This document shows positions 12,539-21,919 of a DNA stretch of 64,000 nt, one piece after another; positions within the stretch are counted from its first letter, which is position 1, and each line of letters opens with the position of its first letter. Both the position numbers and the translations under genes were made by a program. The notes under the pieces were generated by a model, which was given only the letters and a program-made list of their open reading frames with translations, was not told where the DNA came from and did not search any database. Location: contig NZ_CP033324.1 of the NCBI RefSeq assembly GCF_003710085.1, positions 3,225,501 through 3,289,500 of the forward strand, written 5' to 3'. The DNA comes from Nocardioides pantholopis (lineage in GTDB: Bacteria > Actinomycetota > Actinomycetes > Propionibacteriales > Nocardioidaceae).

Positions 12539-14098
12539 TCAGTGGAAGAAGTGGCGGGTGCCGGTGAAGTACATCGTCACCCCGGCGGCCTTGGCCGCCT
12601 CGATGGTCAGCTCGTCGCGGATCGACCCACCGGGCTGCACGATCGCGCTCACCCCGGCGTCGATGAGGATCTGGGGCCCGTCCTCGAACGGGAAGAAGGC
12701 GTCGGAGGCGGCGACCGAGCCGGCGGCCCGCTCCCCCGCCCGCTCCACGGCCAGCCGGCAGGAGTCGACCCGGTTGACCTGGCCCATCCCGACCCCGACC
12801 GAGGCGCCGTCCTTGGCCAGCAGGATCGCGTTGGACTTCACCGAGCGGCAGGCGCGCCAGGCGAAGGCCAGGTCCGCGAGCACGTCCGGGCTGGCCGCCT
12901 CGCCGGTGGCCAGGGTCCACGCGGACGGGTCGTCGCCGGGCGCCTGGAACCGGTCGGTGACCTGGGCGAGAGAGCCGCCCGGGACCTGCCGGACCTCGGT
13001 GGGGTCGGCGCCCGGGGGCGGGGACACCAGCAAGCGGATGTTCTTCTTCGCGGCCAGCACCTCCACGGCGCCGTCCTCGTACGCCGGGGCGACGACGACC
13101 TCGGTGAACACCTCCGCGACCTGCTCGGCCATCGCGACGCTGACCGGCCGGTTGGTGGCGATCACGCCGCCGAACGCCGAGACCGGGTCGCACTCGTGGG
13201 CGCGGCGGTGCGCCTGGGCCACGTCCGCGCCGACGGCGATGCCGCAGGGGTTCGCGTGCTTGATGATCGCGACCGCCGGGTCGGCGAAGTCGTAGGCGGC
13301 CCGGTGCGCCGCGCTCGCGTCGACGTAGTTGTTGTAGGACATCTCCTTGCCGTGCAACTGCTCGGCGTGGGCGAGGCCCGGCTCCGCGCCGATCTCGGTG
13401 TAGAGCGCGGCCGGCTGGTGGGCGTTCTCGCCGTAGCGCAGCACGGCCTTCCGCTCGAACGCCTGGCCGTGGAACGCCGGCCACGGGGTGTCCTCGTCGG
13501 CCCCGAGGGTGTGGGCGAACCAGTTCGCGACCTGCACGTCGTACGCCGCGGTGTGCGCGAACGCGGCGGCGGCGAGCCGCTGCCGCTCGGCCAGGGTGAA
13601 GCCGCCCTCCTGCGCGGCGCGCAGCACCTCGGCGTACATCGCCGGGGAGGTGGCGATCGCGACCGAGGGGTGGTTCTTGGCGGCGGCGCGCACCATCGAG
13701 GGGCCGCCGATGTCGATCTGCTCCACGCACTCGTCGGGCGCCGCGCCCGAGGCCACGGTCTGCGAGAACGGGTAGAGGTTGCACACCACGAGGTCGAACG
13801 GCTCCACGTCGAGCTCGGCGAGCTGCGCCACGTGGGAGTCCAGGCGCCGGTCGGCGAGGATGCCGGCGTGCACGCGCGGGTGCAGCGTCTTCACCCGCCC
13901 GTCCAGGCACTCCGGGAAGCCGGTGAGCTCCTCCACCCGGGTGACCGGAAGGCCGAGGCCCTCGATCAGGGCCGCGGAGCCGCCGGTGGAGACCAGGACG
14001 ACGCCCGCCTCGTGGAGCCCGCGGACGAGCTCGTCGAGGCCGGACTTGTCGTAGACGGAGACCAGCGCGCGCTTGATCGGGACGCGGTTGTCGGGCAC
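12539..14098 (-). CDS. purH: Bifunctional AICAR formyltransferase / IMP cyclohydrolase
   Basis: PurH carries out the last two steps of IMP synthesis: formylation of AICAR by 10-formyl-THF, then ring closure. The 519-residue protein has the N-terminal methylglyoxal-synthase-like cyclohydrolase domain (about 1-195), opening [15 protein letters not shown]. The C-terminal transformylase domain carries the signature KHANPCG and the [10 protein letters not shown] segment. The start is a GTG at 14096-14098 with AGGAG at 14107-14111, 8 nt away. The 147-nt leader between purN and purH contains a ZTP riboswitch. That fits, because ZTP builds up when 10-formyl-THF, the co-substrate of this enzyme, runs short. 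Confidence 0.98.
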   Translation of the reverse strand: MPDNRVPIKRALVSVYDKSGLDELVRGLHEAGVVLVSTGGSAALIEGLGLPVTRVEELTGFPECLDGRVKTLHPRVHAGILADRRLDSHVAQLAELDVEPFDLVVCNLYPFSQTVASGAAPDECVEQIDIGGPSMVRAAAKNHPSVAIATSPAMYAEVLRAAQEGGFTLAERQRLAAAAFAHTAAYDVQVANWFAHTLGADEDTPWPAFHGQAFERKAVLRYGENAHQPAALYTEIGAEPGLAHAEQLHGKEMSYNNYVDASAAHRAAYDFADPAVAIIKHANPCGIAVGADVAQAHRRAHECDPVSAFGGVIATNRPVSVAMAEQVAEVFTEVVVAPAYEDGAVEVLAAKKNIRLLVSPPPGADPTEVRQVPGGSLAQVTDRFQAPGDDPSAWTLATGEAASPDVLADLAFAWRACRSVKSNAILLAKDGASVGVGMGQVNRVDSCRLAVERAGERAAGSVAASDAFFPFEDGPQILIDAGVSAIVQPGGSIRDELTIEAAKAAGVTMYFTGTRHFFH

Positions 14099-14144
14099 GG
14101 GACCAACTCCTGCTCAGGGGTGCTTGACATACGGATCATGTGGA

Positions 14145-14228
14145 GGAGCACCCAGGCGGTCGATGCTCCCTGATCCCCCGAAGGGGCCACTCCCCGGTGG
14201 TCTGCCCACCTGCGCCAGTCGTGTGAGC
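14145..14228 (-). promoter_or_regulatory. ZTP riboswitch (pfl motif) in the purH leader
   Basis: Read on the minus strand, the purH leader holds the hallmark pieces of the pfl RNA in order. ACTGGCG (14219-14213) comes first. Next is a GGTGG / CCACC hairpin (14210-14206 and 14200-14196), directly followed by GGGGAG. A variable linker hairpin with a TTC loop follows. Last is a closing hairpin whose stem is GGAGCA / TGCTCC (3' strand 14150-14145) and whose loop carries the invariant CCGCCTGGG (14159-14151). The class is known to bind the AICAR derivatives ZTP and ZMP and to switch on purine and one-carbon genes. Downstream, AGCACCC (14124-14118) can pair with GGGTGCT of the closing hairpin, and CTCCT (14148-14144) with the ribosome-binding site. 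A translational switch is therefore likely. Confidence 0.92.
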
Positions 14229-14245
14229 GCCAGCATAGCGGCGGC

Positions 14246-14905
14246 TCAGGACCCGATGCGGACCCGCCGGCCCTCGACCGCGAAGCCCTCGCGCGCCAGC
14301 CGGCCCACCGTGGCGACGAGCATGGTGCGCTCGGCCACCTTGATCCGCTCGTGCAGGGTCTCGACGGTGTCGTCGTCCTCGACCGGCACCGCGGCCTGGG
14401 CCACGATCGGGCCGGTGTCGACGCCGGGGTCGACGACGAACAGCGTCGCGCCGACCACCTTCACGCCGTACGCCAGGGCGTCGGCGGCGCCGTGCATGCC
14501 GGGGAACGCGGGCAACAGGGCCGGATGGGTGTTGAGGTAGCGGCCGCCGAAGCGCCCGAGGAACGCCGGTCCGGCGAGCTTCATGAACCCGGCCGAGACG
14601 ACCAGGTCGGGGTCGTGGTCCGCGCACGCCTGCGCCATCGCGGCGTCCCACTCCTCGCGGGTAGCGAAGTCCGAGACCCGGTGCACGAACGTGGGGATCC
14701 CCGCCCGCTCGGCGCGGGCCAGCCCCTCGATGCCGTCGCGGTCGGCCCCGACCGCCACCACCTCGGCGCCGTACGCCGGATCGGCGCAGGCGTCGAGCAG
14801 CGCCTGGAGGTTGGTGCCGGCCCCCGAGACGAGCACGACGATTCTGGCTGGCCTGGCTGGCCTGGCGGGCTGGGCGGGTCTGGCGGGGTGCGGCACGGCG
14901 GACAC
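14246..14905 (-). CDS. purN: Phosphoribosylglycinamide formyltransferase (GART)
   Basis: PurN transfers a formyl group from 10-formyl-THF to GAR in the third step of purine synthesis. The protein has 219 residues. The core starts at RIVVLVSGAGTNLQALLDA, and the catalytic Asn-His segment reads YLNTHPALLPAFPG. The Asp of DPGVDTGPI completes the active site. The first 20 or so residues are an extra Ala/Arg/Pro repeat ([14 protein letters not shown]) encoded by short tandem DNA repeats. The start could be the GTG at 14905 or another GTG three codons later. The gene begins 1 nt after the DUF6350 stop, so the two are probably translated together. The purH leader follows. Confidence 0.96.
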   Translation of the reverse strand: MSAVPHPARPAQPARPARPARIVVLVSGAGTNLQALLDACADPAYGAEVVAVGADRDGIEGLARAERAGIPTFVHRVSDFATREEWDAAMAQACADHDPDLVVSAGFMKLAGPAFLGRFGGRYLNTHPALLPAFPGMHGAADALAYGVKVVGATLFVVDPGVDTGPIVAQAAVPVEDDDTVETLHERIKVAERTMLVATVGRLAREGFAVEGRRVRIGS

Positions 14906-14906
14906 C

Positions 14907-16151
14907 CTAGCGGCCGGGGCGCTCCCGGTTTTCCGCCCGGCGCCCCAGCCAGGTGGCCAGCAGCCCGCCGACGAGCCCGCCCACGCCGAGGGCGGTGACG
15001 GCGTGCACGGTGACGTCGAGCGCGAGCGGCGCGACGTCGGTCATCCGGCCGGGGCCCACCGCGCCGCCGGAGAGCGCCGCCAGCAGGCCGAACAGCACGC
15101 CGGCGCTCACCCCGCCGGCGAGGCCGCGCACCGCGCCCTCGAGCCAGCCGGTGGCCGGGAGCCGGCGCAGGGCTCGGTACGCGGCCCAGGCCGCGACCAG
15201 CGGACCGAGCGCGACGAGGTACGCCGTCCAGGCGGCGGGGGCGCCGTTGTCGGGCAGCGCCGCCAGCAGCGGGAACATCGGCAGCGCGCCGATCGTCACC
15301 GCCGTGGGCGAGACCAGGGTCCCGAGCCCGACGGTGAAGCCGGGCCCGAGCAGGTAGGAGCCGGAGAAGACGGTCGCGTTCGGCAGCACCGCGGTGGTCA
15401 GCAGCGTGAAGAGCGTGGCGTCGCCGGCGTCGGCGTGCAGCTGGGCGGTGACGTTGACCGCCGTACCGGCGTCGACGACCAGCGCGACCAGGAGCACCGC
15501 CAGGGACACGGCCAGCCAGGTGAGCAGCACCCGTCGGCAGACGAGGGCGGCGCCGCGGATGGTGCCGGGCAGCAGCGCCGTCCAGATCGCCGCCCGGCCG
15601 GACCCCACAGCCACCCCGCAGGCGCCGAAGGTCAGGCACAGCCCCAGCGACCAGAGCACGACGGCGCCGGTGTCGGGCGCCGTCGCCGCGGTGCCGGCCA
15701 CGGCGCAGGTGAGCGCCGCGACGGCGGCGTACCCGAGGGCGAGCAGGGCGCTGGCGCCGGGCACCGTCCAGTCCCGGGCGCCGTCCGCGATCGCGTCGGC
15801 GTCGGGTCCGTGGCCGGAGACAGCGTCGCCGACCCACTCGCCCACCCGCCACACGACCCAGGCGCACACCAGCGTGACCCCGAGCGGCACCGCCTCGATC
15901 GGCACCCCGCCGACCCGCAGGCCGGAGCCGTGGCCGAGCAGCCAGCCCAGCGCACCGACCCGGAGCCCGTCACTGGGTGTGCCGTGGGCGCCGGCGTCGG
16001 TGAGGAACCAGCCCACGACGCCGAGCGCGAGGCAGCCCAGGAGCGTGGTCAGCGCAGCGACCGCGCCGCCGAGCGTGGCGACCGCCAGCAGCGGTCGGCG
16101 GTGCCGCAGGTCCACGCGGACCCGGGCCGAGGCGGGGAGCAGGGACGTCAT
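14907..16151 (-). CDS. DUF6350 (PerM-like) multi-pass membrane protein
   Basis: The 414-residue protein starts at the ATG in 16149-16151. After a short basic N-terminus (ARVRVDLRHRRP) it is almost entirely hydrophobic, with about ten predicted helices and short loops. Position directly before purN and composition match the DUF6350 family. Databases often call that family cell division protein PerM-like on the basis of a mycobacterial membrane protein. The biochemical role is unknown, and the link to purine genes is conserved gene order, not proven function. It is divergent from the sigma-like gene at 16236, with 84 nt between the two starts. Confidence 0.85.
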   Translation of the reverse strand: MTSLLPASARVRVDLRHRRPLLAVATLGGAVAALTTLLGCLALGVVGWFLTDAGAHGTPSDGLRVGALGWLLGHGSGLRVGGVPIEAVPLGVTLVCAWVVWRVGEWVGDAVSGHGPDADAIADGARDWTVPGASALLALGYAAVAALTCAVAGTAATAPDTGAVVLWSLGLCLTFGACGVAVGSGRAAIWTALLPGTIRGAALVCRRVLLTWLAVSLAVLLVALVVDAGTAVNVTAQLHADAGDATLFTLLTTAVLPNATVFSGSYLLGPGFTVGLGTLVSPTAVTIGALPMFPLLAALPDNGAPAAWTAYLVALGPLVAAWAAYRALRRLPATGWLEGAVRGLAGGVSAGVLFGLLAALSGGAVGPGRMTDVAPLALDVTVHAVTALGVGGLVGGLLATWLGRRAENRERPGR

Positions 16152-16235
16152 GACCCGGACATCATCGCCCGCGGGTCCGGGACCCGGTGGCTCCCACGCC
16201 GAGCCGGGGACCGGTCGCGTACCTTGGAGGGCGCC

Positions 16236-18098
16236 ATGAAGGACCCCTCCGACTTCGACGCGTTCTACCAGGACGCCCGCGAGCGCCTGCTGCTGCAGGC
16301 TTTCGCGCTGACCGGCGACCTGCCGGCCGCGCGCGGCGCGGTCCGGGACGCGTTCGTGATCACCTGGCACCACTGGGCCAAGGTGAGCCGGTCCGAGGAC
16401 CCCGAGGCGTGGACCCGTCCGCAGGCGTGGGCGCACGCCCAGCGCCGGCACTCCGCCCGTCCCTGGCACCGGGAGAAGGACCTCGACGAGGACGCCCGCG
16501 CGACCCTGGACGCCCTCGCCGCTCTCACCACCGAGCAGCGCCGGATCCTGCTGCTGACCCTGCTGGCCAACGGCACCCTCGCCGACCACGCCCGCGAGAT
16601 CGGCATCACCCGCGACGAGGCCGAGCGCCAGCTCCAGATCGCGACCGCCCAGGTGTCGATGGCCACCGGCGTCACCACCGCCGAGGTCCGGACCCTGCTC
16701 TCCCCGCTGGCCGAGGTCGTGTCCCGGGTCCGGTTCCCCCAGCCCGGGATCCTGCGGCGCGCGGGCACCCGCCGCCGGCGTACCCAGGCGGCGCTCGGGG
16801 CCCTGGTCGCCGTCGCCGCGGTGGTCGTCAGCGGCCTCGTGGTCACCGACACCGGCGGTGTCCGCCCGAGCCTGGAGGGCGCCGGCCTCACCGGCAGCGG
16901 CGACGACTCGTCCTCCTCCGCACCCGCCGACACCGAGCCGCCGGAGCTCGGGGACGACAACCTGCTGACCCCCGAGCAGGTCGGCGCCCGGTTCCCCGAC
17001 AGCACCTGGACCGCGGAGCGCACCGACGACAACACCGCCGGGGACGGCCTGATCCTCCCCTGCCAGACGACGCGGTACGCCGACTCCCGCAGCCTCACCG
17101 CCCGGGCCCGGGCCTTCGCGGCCACCTCGGTCGCGAAGGGCCGCCGCAAGGCCCCGGCCCGCAGCACCGTGCAGCTCGCGGAGGCCTCGACCACCGACCG
17201 GGCAGCGGGGCGGGCGTTCCGCACCTCCGTCGACTGGTTCGCCGGCTGCACCACCGACCGCACCCAGCTGCTCGCGACCTACCGGGTCCAGGGGGCCGGC
17301 GACCGCGCCTCGCTGCTGGTGCTGCGCGACTGGAGCCGGCCGGTGACGACGATCGTGGCCGGCGTGGCCCGCACCGGACGGGTCACCACCACGGTGGCCA
17401 CCACCGCGGCCGGGTCCGGCCCGGCCGAGGTGAAGCCCGCCGCCCGCCTGCTCGGCGACGCGGTGCGAGACCTGTGCGACCTGCCCGAGGCGGGCGCCTG
17501 CGCCGAGCCCCGGCCCACCGTCCGCGCGGCCACACCGCCGCGGACCGGCACCGTCCCGGCGATGCTCTCGGCCGTCGACCTGCCGCCGGCCAGCGGCGTC
17601 GCCAAGCCGTGGGTCGGCACCGAGCCCCGACGGGCCCGGGAGAACTACGCGGCCACCACCTGCGACGACGCCTCCTTCCGGGGCCGGACCTGGTCGAACA
17701 CGCTGACCCGCACCTTCGTGATCCCCGGCGCGAAGCTGCCCGCCGAGTTCGGCATCACCCAGACCGTCGGGTCCACCAGCGAGCGGCGCGCCCGCCGGTT
17801 CGTCCAGGACATCCGCGCCCGGATCGCCCGCTGCCCGGACCGTGACCTCGGCAGCGAGGTCGAGGAGATCGCCGACCGCAGCGGCCGGCGTACCGACCTG
17901 TCGGTGTGGGACGTGACCACCGAGGTCTCCGACGACCGCTCGATCCGCTACCTGGTGGCCCTGGTCCGCAACGGCACGGCGGTCTCCCAGGTCGGCTTCG
18001 TGCCCTCCGGCCGGGTCCAGATCTCCGACCCGGAGTTCGTCGCCCTCGCCGAGCGGGCCCTCCAGCGGCTGCAGTACCTCCCGCCGCCGCGGGGGTGA
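16236..18098 (+). CDS. Membrane-anchored sigma-factor-like protein with extracytoplasmic domain
   Basis: The 620-residue protein joins three parts. Residues 1-150 resemble an ECF sigma factor: FDAFYQDARERLLLQAFALTGD and AVRDAF recall region 2. LTTEQRRILLLTLLANGTLA with REIGITRDEAERQLQIATAQ recalls the region-4 helix-turn-helix. A basic stretch leads to one membrane helix at about 185-205. About 410 residues outside the cell follow, with paired Cys and a Ser/Asp-rich linker. They end in a domain that resembles PknH-type sensor domains (LSAVDLPPASGVAKPW onward). The start is the ATG at 16236 with GGAGG upstream. No anti-sigma gene is adjacent. Whether it directs RNA polymerase, titrates it or binds DNA only is unknown. 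I believe the family is common in Nocardioides. Confidence 0.7.
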   Translation: MKDPSDFDAFYQDARERLLLQAFALTGDLPAARGAVRDAFVITWHHWAKVSRSEDPEAWTRPQAWAHAQRRHSARPWHREKDLDEDARATLDALAALTTEQRRILLLTLLANGTLADHAREIGITRDEAERQLQIATAQVSMATGVTTAEVRTLLSPLAEVVSRVRFPQPGILRRAGTRRRRTQAALGALVAVAAVVVSGLVVTDTGGVRPSLEGAGLTGSGDDSSSSAPADTEPPELGDDNLLTPEQVGARFPDSTWTAERTDDNTAGDGLILPCQTTRYADSRSLTARARAFAATSVAKGRRKAPARSTVQLAEASTTDRAAGRAFRTSVDWFAGCTTDRTQLLATYRVQGAGDRASLLVLRDWSRPVTTIVAGVARTGRVTTTVATTAAGSGPAEVKPAARLLGDAVRDLCDLPEAGACAEPRPTVRAATPPRTGTVPAMLSAVDLPPASGVAKPWVGTEPRRARENYAATTCDDASFRGRTWSNTLTRTFVIPGAKLPAEFGITQTVGSTSERRARRFVQDIRARIARCPDRDLGSEVEEIADRSGRRTDLSVWDVTTEVSDDRSIRYLVALVRNGTAVSQVGFVPSGRVQISDPEFVALAERALQRLQYLPPPRG

Positions 18099-18113
18099 GC
18101 GGGCGGGGGTCGA

Positions 18114-18137
18114 GGATCCCCGGTACACCGGGGATCC
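18114..18137 (+). terminator. Hairpin after the sigma-like gene
   Basis: Inverted repeat GGATCCCCGGT / ACCGGGGATCC (18114-18124 and 18127-18137), starting 15 nt after the stop at 18098. The 2-nt centre means the innermost pairs must open. A weaker related repeat follows at 18134-18154. Confidence 0.6.
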
Positions 18138-18205
18138 CCAGGGTTCTCGGGGATTGCAAGCCCCCAGAAGCGCGGGGAGTGCCCGAGGAGTCCCGGGTCG
18201 GGACG

Positions 18206-18243
18206 CACGAAGGCCCGCCCCCGGACGGGAGCGGGCCTTCGTG
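18206..18243. terminator. Terminator between the sigma-like gene and sucD
   Basis: Perfect 13-bp stem CACGAAGGCCCGC / GCGGGCCTTCGTG (18206-18218 and 18231-18243) with a 12-nt loop, ending 10 nt before the sucD stop. It most likely terminates sucCD on the minus strand and may also stop rightward transcription. Confidence 0.75.
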
Positions 18244-18252
18244 GTGCTGGGC

Positions 18253-19149
18253 TCAGAGCGCCTGCAGGATCTCCCGCATCAGCGCGGCGGTCTCGGACGG
18301 CGTCTTGCCGACCTTGACCCCGGCGGCCTCGAGGGCCTCCTTCTTGCCCTGGGCCGTGCCCGCGCCGTCGGCGACGATGGCGCCGGCGTGGCCCATCGTC
18401 TTGCCCTCGGGAGCGGTGAAGCCGGCGACGTAGCCGACGACCGGCTTGGTGACGTGCTCCTTGATGTACGCCGCGGCCTTCTCCTCCGCGTCGCCACCGA
18501 TCTCGCCGATCATCACGATCGCCTTGGTCTCGGGGTCCGCCTCGAACGCCTCGAGGGCGTCGATGTGGGTGGTCCCGATGATCGGGTCGCCGCCGATGCC
18601 GATGGCGGTCGAGAAGCCGTAGTCCTTCAGCTCGAACATCATCTGGTAGGTCAGCGTGCCCGACTTCGACACCAGCCCGACCGGGCCCTTGCCGGCGATC
18701 GTGGCGGGGGTGATGCCCGCGAGCGCCTCCCCCGGCGTGATGATGCCGGGACAGTTCGGGCCGATGATGCGCGTCTGCTTGCCCTGGGCGTAGGCCCAGA
18801 ACTCGGCGCTGTCCTGCACCGGCACGCCCTCGGTGATGATCACCAGGAGCCCGATCTCGGCGTCGATGGCCTCGATCACGGCGTCCTTGGTGAACGCCGG
18901 CGGCACGAACGCGACCGACACGTCGGCGCCGGTCTCCTTGATCGCCTCGGCGACCGAGGCGAACACGGGCAGCTCGACGTCGTTGCCGTCCGCGTCCTGG
19001 TGGGTCACGGTGGTGCCGGCCTTGCGGGCGTTGACGCCGCCGACGACGTTGGTCCCGGCCTTGAGCATCAGGCGGGTGTGCTTGGTGCCCTCACCGCCGG
19101 TGATGCCCTGGACGATGACCTTGGAGTCCTTGTTCAGAAAGATCGACAT
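18253..19149 (-). CDS. sucD: Succinate--CoA ligase, alpha subunit
   Basis: SucD pairs with SucC to convert succinyl-CoA to succinate while making ATP or GTP (TCA cycle, cytosol). The 298-residue chain shows the CoA-binding opening [20 protein letters not shown], the [12 protein letters not shown] segment, and GHAGAI with the His that is phosphorylated during catalysis. The ATG at 19147-19149 lies 2 nt after the sucC stop, so the two subunits are translationally coupled. A terminator follows. Confidence 0.98.
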   Translation of the reverse strand: MSIFLNKDSKVIVQGITGGEGTKHTRLMLKAGTNVVGGVNARKAGTTVTHQDADGNDVELPVFASVAEAIKETGADVSVAFVPPAFTKDAVIEAIDAEIGLLVIITEGVPVQDSAEFWAYAQGKQTRIIGPNCPGIITPGEALAGITPATIAGKGPVGLVSKSGTLTYQMMFELKDYGFSTAIGIGGDPIIGTTHIDALEAFEADPETKAIVMIGEIGGDAEEKAAAYIKEHVTKPVVGYVAGFTAPEGKTMGHAGAIVADGAGTAQGKKEALEAAGVKVGKTPSETAALMREILQAL

Positions 19150-19151
19150 TC

Positions 19152-20321
19152 TCAGACCCCTGCCTTGTTCGCGAGCTCGGCGGCCTTGTCGGCCGCACCG
19201 TCCATGGTGTCCACCAGCGTCACCAGCGGGTGGTTGGCCTCCGCGAGGATGCGGCGGCCCTCCTCCACGTTGTTGCCGTCGAGGCGTACGACGAGGGGCT
19301 TGCTCGCCTCGTCACCGAGGATCTCCAGCGCGCCCACGATGCCGTTGGCGACCGCGTCGCAGGACGTGATGCCACCGAAGACGTTGACGAAGACGCTCTT
19401 GACCTGCGGGTCGTTGAGGATCACGTCGAGACCGTCCGCCATCACCTGCGCGGAGGCGCCGCCGCCGATGTCGAGGAAGTTGGCGGGCTTCACGCCGCCG
19501 TGCGCCTCACCGGCGTACGCGACCACGTCGAGGGTGCTCATCACGAGACCCGCGCCGTTGCCGATGATGCCGACAGCGCCGTCGAGCTTGACGTAGTTGA
19601 GGCCCTTCTCCTTGGCCTTCGCCTCGAGGGGGTCGGCCGCGGCCTTGTCCTCGAACGCGGCGTGGTCGGCGTGGCGGAACTCGGCGTTCTCGTCGAGCGA
19701 GACCTTGCCGTCCAGCGCCTCGAGCTTGTCACCGGCCAGACGGGCCAGCGGGTTCACCTCGACCAGCGTGGCGTCCTCCTCGACGAAGACCTTCCACAGC
19801 GTCAGGACCGTCTGCACGGCCTGGTCGACCAGAGCCTCGGGGAAGCCGGCCTCGGCCACGATCGCCTTGGCCTTCTCCTCGTCGACGCCGGTGCCCGGGT
19901 CGATCGGGATCTGCTTGACGGCGTCGGGGTTGGTCTTGGCGACCTCCTCGATCTCCACACCGCCCTCGACGCTCGCGATGCACAGGTAGCGACGGTTCGC
20001 CCGGTCGAGCAGGAACGAGAAGTAGTACTCCTCCTCGATGCTCGCGGCCGGGGCGATCAGGACGCGGTTGACGGTGAGGCCCTTGATCTCCATCCCGAGG
20101 ATCGCCTCGGCGTGGGCCTGCGCCTCGTCGGGGGTCTTGGCGAGCTTGACGCCGCCCGCCTTGCCCCGGCCGCCGGCCTTGACCTGCGCCTTGACGACGA
20201 CGACACCGAGCTTCTCGGCGGCCTCGCGAGCCTCGGCGGGGGTGTTGGCGACGATGCCGAGTGTCACCGGCACGTCATGCTTGGCGAAGAGCTCCTTCGC
20301 CTGGTACTCCATCAGGTCCAC
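19152..20321 (-). CDS. sucC: Succinate--CoA ligase, beta subunit
   Basis: This is the ATP-grasp subunit of succinyl-CoA synthetase, 389 residues. I chose the GTG at 20319-20321 because the resulting start [18 protein letters not shown] aligns with the usual [12 protein letters not shown]. The ATG three codons later is a possible alternative. Visible features are the ATP-grasp segment [28 protein letters not shown], and [10 protein letters not shown] near the C-terminus. It leads the sucCD operon. Its leader (20322 onward) contains an 8-bp hairpin with a CCTA loop about 84 nt upstream. Confidence 0.97.
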   Translation of the reverse strand: MDLMEYQAKELFAKHDVPVTLGIVANTPAEAREAAEKLGVVVVKAQVKAGGRGKAGGVKLAKTPDEAQAHAEAILGMEIKGLTVNRVLIAPAASIEEEYYFSFLLDRANRRYLCIASVEGGVEIEEVAKTNPDAVKQIPIDPGTGVDEEKAKAIVAEAGFPEALVDQAVQTVLTLWKVFVEEDATLVEVNPLARLAGDKLEALDGKVSLDENAEFRHADHAAFEDKAAADPLEAKAKEKGLNYVKLDGAVGIIGNGAGLVMSTLDVVAYAGEAHGGVKPANFLDIGGGASAQVMADGLDVILNDPQVKSVFVNVFGGITSCDAVANGIVGALEILGDEASKPLVVRLDGNNVEEGRRILAEANHPLVTLVDTMDGAADKAAELANKAGV

Positions 20322-20716
20322 TGAGTCCACCAGTCTGTAGTCGCGTGTGATCACGGATGCGAGTCGCGTGGCCCGCGTGGAGCAGCACTGCGGCTCGGCA
20401 CAACTCCGGCACCCTAGTGCCGGACGCCGCTCGCCACGAGTGCCAGGGCGGCGTTCGTGACGCACGGCATACCCGACCCGGTAACCGGAGCCATCCAGGC
20501 GCAAGCGCCGAAAACAGCCCCGCGAGGTGAGCCCGCTCACGCGTTCGCCCGGTCCAGACCGCCAAGTTCCCATCAAGTCTGGGGATAACGACACCGCAAG
20601 CCCGGGAGTCGTGGTCGAATCGGGGCCAGGCGAGTTTCAGTGGCCGTCATCGTTCCGTTACAGTCACAGCCGCTGACCGATCTTCAACGAAGCCGATCCT
20701 CCGGAGTCAATGATTC
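20322..20716. other. 395-nt intergenic region between divergent sucC and the M23 endopeptidase gene
   Basis: I see no gene here. It holds an 8-bp hairpin with a CCTA loop (20405-20412 and 20417-20424), probably in the sucC leader. Near the right end is a lower-GC stretch around 20650-20672 containing CGTTCCGTTACAGTCACAGC, which may hold the endopeptidase promoter (TACAGT as -10). I looked for a c-di-AMP (ydaO) riboswitch, common ahead of cell-wall hydrolases in actinobacteria, and could not match its conserved core. Confidence 0.4.
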
Positions 20717-21844
20717 ATGGGTAACCACCGAGCGGAACGCCGCGGCCCTCGCCGTCGCCCCTCGGAGACCCGTCAGGACAGGTACGACGGCCGCCGAGTC
20801 GCTGGTCGATCCGTACCCACCTCCGCCGGTCCCCACACTTCCGTCCTCGACCGCAGCACCGATCCGGTGCTCGACGCCGTGCTCGACGTCGCCGTCGAGG
20901 TGACCACTCCCCCGGTCGTGCCGGCCGCCCGGCCGCTCGACCCCGCGCGCTTCGGCCTCGCCGAGACCGTCGTACGCGTCGAGGACGAGCCGGCCGCCGC
21001 GCTGGACAGCACGACGCTGTTCGGCGACGACGACCGCACCGAGCAGCTCCCGCTCGTCCAGGCCCAGCCGGGGCGACGCAAGGCCGTCAAGCCCACTCGC
21101 GGCTCCCGGCTGCGGGCGCTTCCCCCGGTCCCGGTCCTGCTCGGCGTCGCCGCGCTCGCCGTGTCCGCCAGCGGCGCCGCACTGACCGTGGGCGAGACCG
21201 TCCGGTCCAGCTCCACCACCGAGGTGCCCGTACAGGCGAGCGCCCTGAGCGGGTTCAGCAGCAGCGCGACCATCGAGACCGTCGACCGCCGCGCGGTCGT
21301 CAGCCGCAGCGACAACTCCCGGCAGGCCCTCGCGGACACCGCCGAGTCCGAGCTGGTGGCCGCCGCCGAGCAGCAGAACCGGCTGCGCGCCGACGCGCTG
21401 GGCGAGCTCGCGGCCCAGGCCGAGAAGCAGGCCGAGAAGATCAAGCTCAACCAGTGGGTGCTGCCGATCAACGGCTACCGCCTCACCGCGGAGTTCGGCG
21501 ACTACGGCCTGTGGGCGAACTACCACACCGGCCTCGACTTCGCCGCCCCCACCGGCACCCCGATCCTGGCTGTCGCCAACGGCACCATCACCGAGACCGG
21601 CTACGACGGCGCGTACGGCAACAAGACAGTGCTCACCCTCGAGGACGGCACCGAGGTGTGGCTCTGCCACCAGACCACCGTCAACGTCTCGGTCGGCGAC
21701 CAGGTCCGCGCCGGCGAGCAGATCGGCACGGTCGGCTCGACCGGCAACGTCACCGGCCCGCACCTGCACCTCGAGGTGCGCCCGGGCGCCGGCGACCCGG
21801 TCGACCCGTACGCCGCCCTCAGCCACCACGGCATCACGCCCTGA
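20717..21844 (+). CDS. Membrane-anchored M23 (LytM/NlpD-type) metallopeptidase
   Basis: This 375-residue cell-wall protein probably cleaves peptidoglycan cross-bridges, or activates other hydrolases, outside the membrane. A basic cytoplasmic N-terminus (MGNHRAERRGPRRR) and a long acidic segment come first. One membrane helix follows at about 137-160, then a helical, coiled-coil-like stalk (about 205-250, many Ala/Glu/Gln). The M23 domain is at the C-terminus. Its zinc ligands are visible in HTGLD near residue 269 and HLHLE near 349. NGTITETGYDGAYGNKT and GSTGNVTGPH complete the fold. The ATG at 20717 has only a modest site (CCGGAG) upstream. It is divergent from sucC and convergent with pcrA. 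Confidence 0.9.
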   Translation: MGNHRAERRGPRRRPSETRQDRYDGRRVAGRSVPTSAGPHTSVLDRSTDPVLDAVLDVAVEVTTPPVVPAARPLDPARFGLAETVVRVEDEPAAALDSTTLFGDDDRTEQLPLVQAQPGRRKAVKPTRGSRLRALPPVPVLLGVAALAVSASGAALTVGETVRSSSTTEVPVQASALSGFSSSATIETVDRRAVVSRSDNSRQALADTAESELVAAAEQQNRLRADALGELAAQAEKQAEKIKLNQWVLPINGYRLTAEFGDYGLWANYHTGLDFAAPTGTPILAVANGTITETGYDGAYGNKTVLTLEDGTEVWLCHQTTVNVSVGDQVRAGEQIGTVGSTGNVTGPHLHLEVRPGAGDPVDPYAALSHHGITP

Positions 21845-21879
21845 CGCTGATCACCACCCACTGACGCGCGGCTGAGCGT

Positions 21880-21916
21880 CGCCCGGGCGCGCCCCGCACC
21901 GGGTCGCGCCCGGGTG
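21880..21916. terminator. Hairpin between the M23 gene and pcrA
   Basis: GC-only stem with core CCCGGGCGCG / CGCGCCCGGG (21882-21891 and 21905-21914), extendable by a wobble and one further pair. It lies between convergent genes, ending 4 nt before the pcrA stop, and can serve both. Confidence 0.6.
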
Positions 21917-21919
21917 TCG

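Noticed and set aside
20322..20716. c-di-AMP (ydaO) riboswitch ahead of the M23 endopeptidase
   Set aside because: Such switches precede many wall-hydrolase genes in actinobacteria, but I could not match the conserved core in this leader.
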